A stretch of 64,000 nucleotides of DNA from Plectranthus barbatus (Eukaryota; Streptophyta; Magnoliopsida; Lamiales; Lamiaceae), in contig JAPKLW010001687.1 in the NCBI GenBank assembly GCA_026898455.1, positions 49,769 to 113,768 of the forward strand, in the 5' to 3' direction. Shown here piece by piece: positions 46,402 to 56,763 of this stretch. Each line of letters starts with the position of its first letter. Position 1 is the stretch's first letter. Below the pieces are notes generated by a model that searched no databases, was not told the origin of the DNA, and saw only the letters and a list, made by a program, of their open reading frames with translations. The position numbers were made by a program, and so were the translations under genes.

Positions 46402-47715
46402 AGAAGAAATTGACCGAGACGAGAAAACAAGGCAGGACGGCCGTGGCGAAAGGAAAAATAGCCGATATGTCCATAACGGCCGAGATCAAGTCCATCACGA
46501 CCGAGATAGATGGAAAGGTCGATATGCAGGGAAAATTGGTCGAAACAGAGAGACGTGGAAAAGGGATTCGTCAAACACGGGGCATCCCGGTCGAGATAGA
46601 GCTCATCTTGGTCGAGACAGAGACCAATGCAGGACAATCTAACTCCGATCCGCCTATTCTAGACCTGAAACCTCTACCTTCCCATCTCAGGTACGCCTTC
46701 CTTGGTCCAAACGACACCTTTCCTGTAATCGTGTCTTCTTTTCTGACGCAGGTTGAGATGGACAAGCTACTACGAGTTCTGAGACAACATAAAGCTACTA
46801 TAGGATGGACACTGGGGGATATCAAGGGGATCAGCCCTTCTGTTTGCATGCACAAGATAATTCTGGAGGAAGATGCCAAACCGAAGAGGCAAGCACGGAG
46901 AAGGCTTAACCCCATCATGCAGGAGGCAGTGAAGAAAGAAGTACTGAAGCTTCTTAACCATGGGATGATTTATCCCATTTCAGACAGCAAGTGGGTGAGC
47001 CCGACTCAGGTGGTCGCAAATAAAGGAGGGATGCAGATCGTCAAGAACGCTGATGGAGAAGAGGTCGCCACCCGATCGGTCACAGGATGGCGGTTCTGCA
47101 TCGACTACAGAACCCTCAATGCTGCTACGTGTAAAGATCATTTTCCACTGCCATTTATTGATCAAATGTTAGATAGACTTGCTGGTTACCCCTTTTACTG
47201 TTTTCTTGATGGTTATTCAGGGTACAATCAGATTGCAGTGGCACCTGAGGATCAGCACAAGACGACTTTCACATGTCCCTACGGTGTATTTGCTTACCGG
47301 AGGATGCCCTTTGGCCTCTGCAATGCTCCGGCGACCTTCCAGAGATGCATGATGGCCATTTTCCACGATCTGATAGAGGACAACATGGATGACTTCTCTG
47401 TTTTTGGTAGTTCTTTTGATATTTGTTTGCAGAACTTAGCTACCATCATGGAGAGGTGCATCGAGACCAACCTATGTCTGAATTTGGAGAAGTGCCATTT
47501 TATGGTACGTGAAGGGATTGTCCTGGGCCACAGAGTGTCAGCTGAAGGATTGGAGGTGGATCGAGCAAAAATCACTGCAATTGAGAAGATGCCACCACCA
47601 GTTAACGTGAAGGGAGTGAGGAGCTTTCTTGGTCATGCTGGATTCTACAGAAGATTCATCAAGGATTTTTCCCAAGTGTCTCGTCCTCTTTGTAATTTAT
47701 TGGAAAAGGATGTCT
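46359..47715 (+). pseudogene. Athila reverse transcriptase, truncated in RNase H
   Basis: The open frame first reads through a linker of Thr/Glu-rich repeats (46,380-46,630) that is the translated palindrome array. RT follows: GWTLGDIKGISPSVCMH (about 46,803), a short Lys/Arg-rich segment, NHGMIYPISDSKWVSPTQVV, WRFCIDYRTLNAAT, FYCFLDGYSGYNQIAV (first aspartate), MPFGLCNAPATFQRCM, MDDFSVFG (the DD pair, about 47,386) and GHAGFYRRFIKDFS. Before MDDF about three residues usual in the family (the E-V-F type) seem deleted. The sequence diverges after NLLEKDVSF at 47,715 where a different element begins. Confidence 0.82.
46380..46630. repeat. Palindrome-derived repeats inside the RT reading frame
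   Basis: About ten degenerate copies of ACCGAGATnnA / GGCCGAGAT occur in 250 bp, including ACGGCCGAGATCAAG, CGACCGAGATAGATG, CCCGGTCGAGATAGAGC and TTGGTCGAGACAGAGACC. They encode a Thr/Glu/Ile-rich linker without disrupting the frame. The same linker of G2 carries the other motif type (27,895-28,045). Confidence 0.7.
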
Positions 47716-48343
47716 CTTTTGTATTACACATATTCATGAACATAATCATCATAGACAATGAAAATAACATGAAAAGATAAACTAGAAAAACTGAAATCTT
47801 CCCAAGGAATTCAATCTTCAATAATACTCTTCTTCTTCTTCCTTCCTTGTGTTGTTTCTTCTCCAATAATTCTAATCTTCTTCTATGGGTCTTCTCTCTC
47901 CCCAATTTCGAGTTCCTTCAGTCCTTAAATAATTGTGGTGGATGAATCATGCCATATCTAGGATTAGATATGTGCTTATCTCCAAAAAATCAGGAACAAG
48001 ATCTGGAAATCGCGCGCCATCGTTGATCAATGGTGAAGCTTCGTCGATCAACGAGCTTGATGGATGAGCATCGATCGACGCACAAAGTGGCGTCGATCGA
48101 CGAGGTCCCTGACATTGTGTTCCTGCGTCGATCTCGTTGATTCCCTTCGTCGATCGCCTCCGGAACAGCTACGAACATGTTCCAATTTCCTCCTGTTTTC
48201 GACCAAAAACCTGCATAACTAACCAAACACAGCATTACAAGCACAAAAGCCAATGTATGCACAAAAAGACATGAAAACAAATCAAACATCACCAATTTAG
48301 TCAAAGAAACAATAGATAAGTTGGTAAAAATACTAACTTATCA
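47716..48343 (-). mobile_element. Inverted 5' part of an Athila-type LTR (GTCGATCGACG type)
   Basis: On the minus strand it begins TGATAAGTTAGTATTTTTACC at 48,343. The start is similar to the LTR at 42,000 (both TGATAAGTTnGTATTTT-like), followed by GTGCATACATTGG. It carries its own palindromes at 48,010-48,165, CATCGATCGACG and CGTCGATCGACGAGG. It ends at 47,715/47,716 where RNase H of the plus-strand element breaks off. It is a fragment only. Confidence 0.65.
48010..48165. repeat. CGTCGATCGACG palindrome array
   Basis: TCGATCGA cores lie at about 48,070 and 48,093, with half-copies (TCGTCGATCAACGAG, GCGTCGATCTCG, TCGTCGATCGCC) on either side. The flanks differ from the TGTCGATCGACA type by the outer base. 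Confidence 0.75.
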
Positions 48344-48344
48344 C

Positions 48345-49016
48345 TTCACTACACTTGCTTTCAGCATTGTCTTGGCCTACTTCAAAAGTATTTAAGCCAG
48401 TGCTGGATGCAGACAGAACAGGTTCCCGTGCACGCATAGAAGCTTGCTACACTACAAGATCCTCGAGTGACTCATATAGAGGATACTCTCCCCTTGCAGC
48501 AGCAACCCTCTTAAAGTCAAGGTATGAATCAGGAAGAGAGTTCAAGATAATATCAATCTCCCCTAGGGCACTGATATCATCTCCTTTCACCGTGAACCGT
48601 CTCATGAGATCAATCATAGACATCACATGATCAGTCCTCAAACTTTCCTCAACCATCCTCTTGCACACCAGATCGTGTACAAGGCAATAGTCAAGAGTTC
48701 GTTCCACATTGCCAAAAGCAGACAAGAGGTCCTTCCAGATCTCTCCAGCTCTATCATAGTTCTCATACTTGTGCTTTAATTCTCTAGACAGGTGGCCCAT
48801 GATGAGCCAATAGGCAAAGCCATCATCCTCCTCCCATTCTTCATAGAATTCAAGCTCAAGTTCAGGAACTTCATCATAGCCAGGCACCAGTGGATCCATG
48901 AAAAGGACGTATGCTCGATTTTTCAGATAAATGATGTGTTTGATGCAAAAATTCCATTCAGGAAAATTCAGACCAGTTAAGGGATTGAGAGCAAGTATAT
49001 GATCGACAGTAGACAT
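48345..49016 (-). pseudogene. Copia gag (UBN2 type), partial
   Basis: The minus strand encodes MSTVDHILALNPLTGLNFPE, then EWNFCIKHIIYLKNRAYVLF, AYWLIMGHLSRELKHKYENY, GNVERTLDYCLVHDLVCKRM and DIILNSLPDSYLDFKRV. These are features of the UBN2 gag domain of Ty1/copia. An early TAG (48,447) occurs where a glutamine is usual, and the frame then continues toward 48,345. The ATG follows the leader directly. It lacks the zinc knuckle because the element is cut. Confidence 0.75.
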
Positions 49017-50537
49017 AGATATATCTGAAATAATAAAATTTTAAATGAAAACATACATGTAGAACTTCAAAGACAAATGCATTGAAAACCTTTTGATAAA
49101 TCAAATACAAATGTTTTCCACTAATTTCCCAAGAGTTCCCACCGCAAGCTACACTCGTAGACGTTTACGATGTCACCCTCAACTAGAACTGCGAGTTTTA
49201 AGCCCCAATTCTTTAATTTGACTACCATGTCAGGAACCTTTCGACACTAGAAATTAATAATTAGTGAAAACCTTAGACCAAGCCATCTCTCAAGGACAGG
49301 GAAGCAGCAACTGCATTATATCCTAAGATGCTTCTAAGCGATTAACCACAAATTTAACTCTGGCCAAAAGAGACAGTTTAGCATGGCACGTAACCATACC
49401 GCACAGCCCTTAAAGCTTTTGTTATCTATAATTTAAATCAATCCTAGAATACTTATGAAAGAGATCTACGCAAGCTACACTCGTAGACGTTTACGCAAAA
49501 CCCTCCCACTATTCACATGATTTAAATTGTTTGTCTAGAAATCCAAACAACTGCAACCCATGTACCTCCAGGAACTAGCAAGCTACACTCGTAGACGTTT
49601 ACTAGAGCGAGAGATACACTTACAGCCTAAGACCGCTTTGTGGAGGTCTATTGATTTTAATTTAAAAAATCCGCTTAGTATTTTTCTTTCAAAAGGTTTC
49701 TTATATGCGCACAGATAATTTCTTTGTCATTATATTTTCCAAATTTTTGCATGTAATTAAACAAGCCCAAAAATCCCCAAAACATAATCCAACAAGAAAT
49801 TAATCACATAAGCATGCTTGAAAGCTGTAAATAATAAAAGCAGTAAAACATGCTAATAATAAATCACATAGCATACGAGGACAATTAAGGCAAACAATAA
49901 TTCCTCGTGGCCCCAAAATAAATAAATAGGAAATAAAATCCTATCTAATAAAATTTGAAATTTGAAATTAATTAGGGTAGGCCCAAATCTTCTCAAATCC
50001 TCTTCAAATCTTCCTGGGCCTGCAAATCTTTATTCACCAAGCCTATTGGGCTTTAAGGTTTTGTGATTTGATGATTGGTCCTAAACCCTAATGCAAACCC
50101 TAGGATTTACACAAGATTGCACCAGCCGCCAAATTGCAAACCACTACGACGGGACAACAGCCACCGACGACGGGACAGGGTTTAGGGTTTAGGGTTTAGG
50201 GACAGCATGCCCCTGCGCACCGTCGCCCGCACCACTGCGGCCCGCAGCCGCCGCCGTGCACCGCCCTCCGTCGGCTCCATCTTCGTTCTTTGCCTCGACC
50301 TGTCTAATTACAGATTCGAAAAAAAATTACAAAATCTATTGTATTACAATTTTTCCTATCAAATCTAATCACGGATTTTTCCATGATTTTACAAAATAGA
50401 TTCAACCCTACACGGATAAACCATCGCGGGCTGAATCAAACGGCTTGCCACGAGGAACAAAAACCATCCACGACAAAATAAAAATTCATACATGCATCAA
50501 TGAATTTATTATGAACAACAGAGCCATAAATCAGAAA
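49017..50537 (-). repeat. Untranslated leader of the minus-strand copia with GTAGACGTTTAC repeats
   Basis: AGCTACACTCGTAGACGTTTAC-type segments recur at 49,147, 49,471 and 49,582 on the plus strand, each inside a longer duplicated context. A GC-rich block lies at 50,150-50,290. There is no ORF. The related fragment at 12,560-13,769 shows the same layout in the other orientation. Confidence 0.7.
50177..50201. repeat. Three telomere-like TTTAGGG repeats
   Basis: AGGGTTTAGGGTTTAGGG with one more unit lies in the GC-rich part of the copia leader. Three copies match the Arabidopsis-type plant telomere repeat. It is far too short to be a telomere and belongs to the element or to a chance duplication. 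Confidence 0.85.
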
Positions 50538-50553
50538 CCTGGCTCTGATACCA
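50538..50553 (-). promoter_or_regulatory. Primer-binding site (tRNA-iMet)
   Basis: The minus strand reads TGGTATCAGAGCCAGG, the standard copia primer site. It lies two bases from the LTR edge at 50,556. Confidence 0.92.
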
Positions 50554-50555
50554 AT

Positions 50556-51954
50556 TGTAGGGATTTGTCCGTGAACCGAATTACTTAATCCAAATAAGCC
50601 GGATCGATTTATTATTTATTGTTCATAATACCAATTCACAAATCCTAGCATGCTCCTATGAATTTAATGCGTGGATAATGGGGATTACCTTAATTCCGTA
50701 GTCTTTGTATCAATTTTTCGCGTTTGAATTCCAATACTTGAATCAACCACGCGAATTAATTAAGTATGCGAAAACAGAAATTAGATGAATTCTAATTTCA
50801 AGATTTAATTAAAAAAACAAGAAAGAGGAATAATCTATTCTCCAGATTAGATCTTAAGGGTTGTATCCTAATGCTGTTCAGATCTGCTACTGGTGAGGAT
50901 TCCACGGATATGTAGTTGTGCAGGCCAGAATCGAAATTCTCCTCCTCTCTCTCTAGGGTTTCACTGAATTTTAATTGTGTTACAACTTATGAGGGAGAGC
51001 TGTCTATATATAGACCTAGGGTTTAACCCTAATGGGCTGCTGGGCCTCTTTTCAGCATATTTAATTGGGCCAGACTTGGGACCTAATGCAAATAATAAAG
51101 TGGGTCTATAAATTAATTAATTCTCATGTCCACAACTTAGGACACAATTAATTAATTATTTTCACCACATAATTAATACTGACCTACCCCTTTATTACCA
51201 CATTATGAGAACGGGATGCATTTAATTGAGAATCCCCATATTTAAGGTTACCGAACTTTCATACTTTATCGGAGCCTCTGACGAGCTCTATCTTCAATTA
51301 ATTAATATCTTATTATTCCTGAGTAGTACTACTCAATCCTTATCACTCGTGCCTGTACTTAATCATCCTGCAGGACTTGGCAAGATGAATGTCATTGAGC
51401 TCCTCAGGGAATGTCCCCATCCTATTACTCGGATATGGTTACCTAAACCCAGTCTCAGGCAGTACTACACGAACTATTGTTACCCAAGATGCGGATATAC
51501 GAGCACGTTACTTAGGCTCTCCACCATGGCAAGTCAAAGCAACAGTCAATTCGTGCAAACCCTTAAACCTTCGTTAGGGTTTGGACTCAATCAAGAACGA
51601 GATCTTGTATTCGCTGATGTCAGACAGTCGAATACATCTCACTTCGGTCCATCAATACGCCACCCTTGCGTACCAGCATGTCAAGTAACCAAGACAGACT
51701 AATTATTCCGACAATTCCACAACCATCCTGACAAACGTATCCTCATACGCTGTCTCGGCTGTGATAATATTTATGTCTCACTAGGTCAAGTGATCATACT
51801 ATCTTCCGCAATCTAGTACACGCCTTATGATCGTCCCTATCGGTGAGACAAGAGGATACCATTGTTACATACATGTAAGTTTGTTTGATAGATAGGAGAA
51901 ATAAATTGTTGTATACTCATTGTAATAAATGCTTTCTGTGTACAAAACCCATCA
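50556..51954 (-). repeat. 5' LTR of the minus-strand copia
   Basis: This 1,399-bp segment reads TGTAGGGATTTGTCCGTGAAC...AAAACCCATCA on the plus strand. The primer site on its left side (minus strand) identifies it as the 5' LTR. Similarity with the solo LTR at 25,220-26,627 runs its full length. Confidence 0.88.
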
Positions 51955-52720
51955 CGAAACACATGAGAACTCCAATGGGGTCCAGTTACAAACTTTGTAG
52001 AGATGTCAAAGGTGTTGATGTTGAACTCACCATGTATAGGGGGATGATTGGTAGCTTGTTATATCTTACTGCTAGTAGACCTGACATATTGTTTAGTGTA
52101 GGTGTTTGCGCTAGATATCAGGCCATCCCTAAAGAATTGCATCTTAAATCGGTTAAAAGAATCATACGTTACATCTCCGAAACTACTAGCATGGCCCTTT
52201 GGTTCTCAAAGAACTCTGACACTAATATAGTTGGATTCTGTAATACAGATTGGGCAGGAGATGTTGATGACAGGAAATGTACAAGCGGAGGAGGATTTTT
52301 TGTTGGAGGTAACTTAGTATCTTGGAGCAGTAAGAAACAGAACTGCATCTCTCTTTCCACCGCCGAAGCTGAGTACATCTCAGCTGTAAGTGGTTGTACT
52401 CAGCTACTTTGGATGAAGCAAATGCTTGACGACTATGATTTGACATCTGATACTCTAACCCATTTCTGTGATAATGCAAGTGCTATTGAAATCTCAAATA
52501 ACCATGTTCAACACTCTATAACTAAACACATATATATTAGGCACCATTTTATCAGGGATTTAGTAGATAAGAATTTGATCTCACTGGAATATGTTCCGAC
52601 AAAAGACTAACTAGCTGATATTTTTACGAAAGCTCTGGACTCTGAACGATTTTACTTTTTAAGAAATGCTCTTGGAATGTGTAATTCTCCTTATAGAGAA
52701 TTTACGTCTTGTATTTTTTT
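51955..52720 (+). pseudogene. RNase H part of the Sirevirus-like pol
   Basis: The sequence resumes at KHMRTPMGSSYKL. It holds MYRGMIGSLLYLTASRPDI, DWAGDVDDRKCTSGGGFFVG, SLSTAEAEYISA (RNase H active-site region) and HFIRDLVDKNLISLEYVPTK. A TAA replaces glutamine right before LADIFTKALD. It is the distal part of the pol that stops at 41,991; the nested DNA lies between. The region 52,725-53,505 is non-coding, with a 35-bp direct repeat containing GTACTGGAAATTGGATGTG-like sequence at about 52,959 and 53,018. Confidence 0.85.
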
Positions 52721-53505
52721 TTTTTTGTCAAAAGTCTGACACCAAAGGATCAAAGGTTGCAAGTTTAACTGATTATTATTTTGCCTGTTATAAAATCAAA
52801 GACACAAAGTGAGGCCATTTGATTATAAAACATGGTTGTTGTGATCAGATATCCTTTCTACGATTTTTAGTTCTATGATCAGTACGTTGTTAGAACTCTA
52901 ATCAAGTGGAATAGATGAGCAGAAAAAGGAGACTCGGACTAATTTTTAAATTCAACAAGTACTGAAAATTGGATGTGGTTAGGCACACAATTTCTGTGGA
53001 AAACGTTGATCAACAAGTACTGGAAATTGGATGTGATTAGGCACACAATATCTGTGGAAAAGGTTGAACTTTTTTCAGGTACCTTGCATGACTTTGACAC
53101 TGAGGTGTTAAACTTTTGACTGCTTTACTTTAAAATTATAATTATCGCTTTAATTAAAATCTTATGTTTAGAGCTTTTGAATCAGTTTGTTGCGATTTAG
53201 TCGGTCAATTAAATTTTAAATTATGTGATTAACATCTTATCTGCTTTAAAATCCCAAATTTTTTGGCACCTTTATTTATGTGTTGAAAGATGGTGTGGTT
53301 AAAACCTTAGTGTTTAGAGATTTTGTTAGGGTTCCCGATTTTTATGCATTTTCCAGGTTTTTCTCTCTTGTTTGTTAAAGCGCGCCCTTATTTAATTATT
53401 TTATTGTCTTCTCTTCTTTTCCCTACACATCAAAACATTAATCTCACCCCCTTCTCGAGGAATCGACTCTTCCTCTTCCCTCTCTCCCTCGTGTGTTAAT
53501 CGCAT

Positions 53506-55560
53506 GTGTCTCTCTTCTCCTCAAAAATGGTCGGCGACTCTCAAGATGCTTTCAATGAATTCCTCCAAAAATCTCTCGCATCTCCAAAAAGCATGCAGAG
53601 GTTAAAAGCTTCTCTCCCACCGTCTCTTCTCCAATCCTTAATGGCAACCCCTGAACCTTCTTCTTCTTCCGCCCAAATCCCTTCTAAAAATCCTTCTTCC
53701 TCATCACCTACCCGATCAACCCTACTGAAAAAGAAACCTCTGAACCCAAAATTCCTGAAGCTTCCACTGAACCCACTCTCTCAAAGCCCTCAGAAACTGT
53801 AATTGAAACCGATCCCTTACATAAAGACCCTACTGTTCCTGAATCTGAAGCCACTTCACCGGAAAAACAACTCCCACCAGTCTCTGACACTTGTATTGTC
53901 TGAGATACTGTCACTGAAATCAACAAGGAAGAAGAAAATGTTCTGATCGAAGAACCTGTGAATCAAGTGTTCCCAGGAGAGTTGGAGAATCCCGTTAATC
54001 CTAATGACCCTGGGGATCTAAAGGCCATTGGTGCTAGCCTAAGGAGTCCGGTACTGTGCAAATGCCAAAGAGGAGGTCAAAGAGACTGTTCGAGGAATCG
54101 GTGAACAAGTCAAGGAAGAAGGCCACTGCCAAGCGCAAGCGGGAGCATAAGACCCAAAGTTTTCAGAGGAATCTTAAAGACTCTCCTCACCAGGATGTCG
54201 AAGGGCAAGAAGGTGTTGTTGAAGAATCAGAGGCTCAGTCTAACAAAGGGGTGTCAGACTTTGGTTCATTTGATGAACCAGCTTCGGATGAGGATTACAA
54301 AATGAATCCATTGGAGATAGAAGAAATCACTAATGACTCTGGTGGCTCTGAGAAGAAGACTAAGGCAACTGGAGCTGAATCTGAGACTTCATCAAAAGGA
54401 GCAAAGAAATGGAAAAGGAAGCAATCAACGCCTCAGTCCCTCAGCAAAGCTAAGTCCAATAAGAGCTCTGCTTCTCTCTTTGACGTGGTTGCTAGCCTGA
54501 AGAAATTGAAGAAGGAACCTGTGTCAATGCCTGAACTATCGAAATCCATGGGCACTCAAAGTGCACGACGTACCCCTGTCCCTGATGAATATGATAGTGA
54601 TTATGGTGTTGAAAAGGCTTACAATGATAAGTTATATCATTATGGGGCAAAGAGTGTTCTGAATGTTTTTCTTGACAAGGAGTTTAAGATTGAGATAATT
54701 ATGGATTCTGTGCATTTTGAGAAGTTCGGGTTAGACATTTTGTTAACTAGGAGGGGTTTAATTGATACTTTGACTAAGTTTGCTGAATTTGAGCCCTCAG
54801 TAGTTAGAGAATTCTATGCTAATATGATTAAGGAGGAGGTGTTTGCAATGGGAAAGGCAAAGTTTGGCAAAACTTATGTCAGAAGGTGTGTCATACGGTT
54901 TGATGCTGAAGCCATCAACACCTTCCTTGGACTTCGTTCCATTAATATTGAGCCGAACCCTGCCTCCGATGAGCGTGCATTGTTGGAGGAGATAACCGAT
55001 GGGAAAATGAAGAAATGGTCTGGCAAGATGGCATCCACAGTCCTAACCTGGAAGTATGCTGATTTGTACAAAATTGCTATCAGTAATTGGGTTCCGAACA
55101 AAAATGCTTCTGTGCTTACAAGAGAGCAGGCTGACCTGATTTATAGGATTGGTAAAGGTTTACCCTTTAACCTTGGTCAGCATGTTTTACTAACATTTTA
55201 CGTGCAACAACAAGACAGGACAACACTTTTCTTCCTTATACCTGCCTGATTTATGCACTGATGAGATCCCAAGGTGTTAAAGCTCAAGGAGATGATGTGC
55301 TCAGTGATCCGGCTCCCTTGGTGTTTGCTCAGACTTTGATCCGCGCTGACAAGAGAGTCAAAGACCTCCCTTACACTTCAATTGATGATGAAATGGATGA
55401 AGACCCTGCTGATATCAAACCCTCTTCCTCCAAGATCTTCAACTCCCGAGAAGATGCACTGAAAAGGTTGCCCATCCTTATCTCAAACATGGAGCAGAAT
55501 TTGGCAGACATGAAGGCCATGTATAATGGACTTCTCCTTCCTGCGTCCATTCAGGTGTAG
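53506..55560 (+). pseudogene. Additional ORF after pol (env-like position), Sirevirus-like
   Basis: The sequence starts MSLFSSKMVGDSQDAFNEFL, is Ser/Pro-rich, then shifts frame (about 53,800 and 54,050) into a 397-codon stretch. That stretch starts with a basic segment (MPKRRSKRLFEESVNKSRKK) likely to act as a nuclear signal. It then has an acid linker, a Lys-rich part and a globular region with VREFYANMIKEEVFAMG and RFDAEAINTFLGL. This FYAN...FxxxxINxFL pattern is typical of plant retroelement ORFs of unknown role. A last shift near 55,248 leads to the end at 55,560. No transmembrane segment was seen, so 'env' is positional only. Confidence 0.65.
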
Positions 55561-55922
55561 AAATGACTAGAAGCTCGGGTGGAGGAGGATTGGAACAAAG
55601 CTTGGCAGGATCTCTCTACAGTCCTTATCTCTGACCTCTCAGTATCAAAGTCTCTTCTGCTGCAGCTGTGTCTCTGAAAAACAATTTACTTTATGTTTTT
55701 AAGTTTCTGTTGGATATTTTTAAATTTATGCTACTTTTGGAATGGTTTAAGATTCAGGGGGAGTTTTCTTTAACCCCTGTAATATTTTTAATGCATCTTT
55801 TGGTTTTTCTTTATCATGGTTGATCCATATTTACTTATGTGTTATGGTTGATCCATACTTTAATGTGTTTATCATGGATGAACCATGCAATGTTTATTTT
55901 TGGGAATGATTGCAGGAAGGAT

Positions 55923-55939
55923 AAGTTTAAGGGGGAGAT
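55923..55939 (+). promoter_or_regulatory. Polypurine tract of the Sirevirus-like element
   Basis: AAGTTTAAGGGGGAGAT directly precedes the 3' LTR start TGATGATGCC, as required for plus-strand priming. Confidence 0.85.
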
Positions 55940-56758
55940 TGATGATGCCAGTGTTAGACTTTTCCAAAGTCTAACACTGACACTTTAACATCCTTGTGTT
56001 AAACTTATCCTTCCCTGCCAAACCTTGGCGGTTACAACCGTTCCCTATTTTTTAGGGCTGCGAATCTAAACCCTAATTTCGGTTTTTCTAAGATCCTAAA
56101 TATCTGGGATCGTGTATATTATTGTTACTAACTGTATATTACTATTATTTTCAATTTTATCTTATAGGAAAATAATGAGAGTGCCCCCACAACTCAAAAC
56201 CACCCCACATGAGCTTAGTGGAGCTTCGAGGACGTGCAACGAAGCAGGTGGACGTAGGAAGTGATCAGGGTCACGAATGAAAGTGTGGCCAATGAGAACG
56301 TGCGCTCCAAGTAGTCGAAATAAATAGGAGATTCGAAGATTGAAGACTTTGAGCGTTTAAAGAGTAAGAAAGAGTATACCACGAGAAGTTCTTCAAGGCA
56401 TTTGGATCTCAACCCTCACGAATCATTTCAGCACAAGGTTAACAAGTCTAACGTGGAATCTATCTCCGGAGAGTGAATCCAACGGTAGAGAAGCTGTTAG
56501 AGTTGTTTTGTGCTTATTTATTTGTGAGCTTTTGTTGAATTTCTTCAAGGGAGTGAACCAAGAAGAAATTCAATATTGTTTTAATAATTTCGCTTTGCTG
56601 TGTAGCTCAAAATTTCATAGTAAAATCATTTTTTTCCGTGAGGCGCTCATGGGTTTAGAAATAAACCCGTGAAATTTTTTATTCCACTTTGTCAAACTTT
56701 TCAAACTCTAACTCTAACACCTTTACATTATTGGTAAACCGGGCACTAAATTCTTTCA
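55940..56758 (+). repeat. 3' LTR of the Sirevirus-like element
   Basis: This segment aligns end to end with the 5' LTR at 37,360-38,177, with about 48 mismatches and one or two indels by hand count. It is followed by the target duplication AAAGG. Confidence 0.9.
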
Positions 56759-56763
56759 AAAGG

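Larger units (their letters stand above)
42000..47715 (+). mobile_element. Athila-type Ty3/gypsy element (CTCGGCCGAG type), 3' part lost
   Basis: The element inserted in the copia RT. It has a complete 1.32-kb 5' LTR, an exact tRNA-Asp-type primer site, a leader, gag, protease and most of RT. It ends abruptly at 47,715, just inside RNase H (after NLLEKDVSF), where an inverted LTR fragment starts. The integrase, env-like region and 3' LTR are absent. Few stops suggest it is younger than G1 and G2. The palindrome CTCGGCCGAG recurs in LTR, leader, gag end and protease-RT linker. Confidence 0.85.
48344..51954 (-). mobile_element. Minus-strand Ty1/copia element, 5' part (LTR, leader, gag)
   Basis: On the minus strand it has a 5' LTR (51,954-50,556), primer site (50,553-50,538), a 1.5-kb untranslated leader with repeats, and gag (49,016-48,345). 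It is cut in gag at 48,344 by the inverted gypsy LTR fragment. Its LTR family also provides the solo LTR at 25,220 and the 3' LTR at 13,770. It lies directly against the continuation of the Sirevirus-like pol at 51,955. No target duplication can be tested because its other end is missing. Confidence 0.8.
37360..56758 (+). mobile_element. Sirevirus-like Ty1/copia element with about 10 kb of nested elements
   Basis: The ends are LTRs of 818 and 819 bp flanked by AAAGG at 37,355-37,359 and 56,759-56,763. The order is 5' LTR, a primer site resembling the tRNA-Met site, gag with two zinc knuckles, protease, integrase, start of RT, nested insertions (42,000-51,954), RNase H, an additional env-like ORF, a polypurine tract and the 3' LTR. 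Two CCHC knuckles and an additional ORF after pol are the layout of Sireviruses. The LTRs differ at about 48 positions by hand count (about 94% identity). Every ORF has stops or frameshifts, and about 300 codons of RT are missing at the nested site. Confidence 0.88.

Noticed and set aside
50177..50201. Interstitial telomere
   Set aside because: Only three TTTAGGG units, inside the leader of a copia element.
53506..55560. True envelope protein
   Set aside because: No transmembrane segment or signal peptide seen; only the position after pol is env-like.
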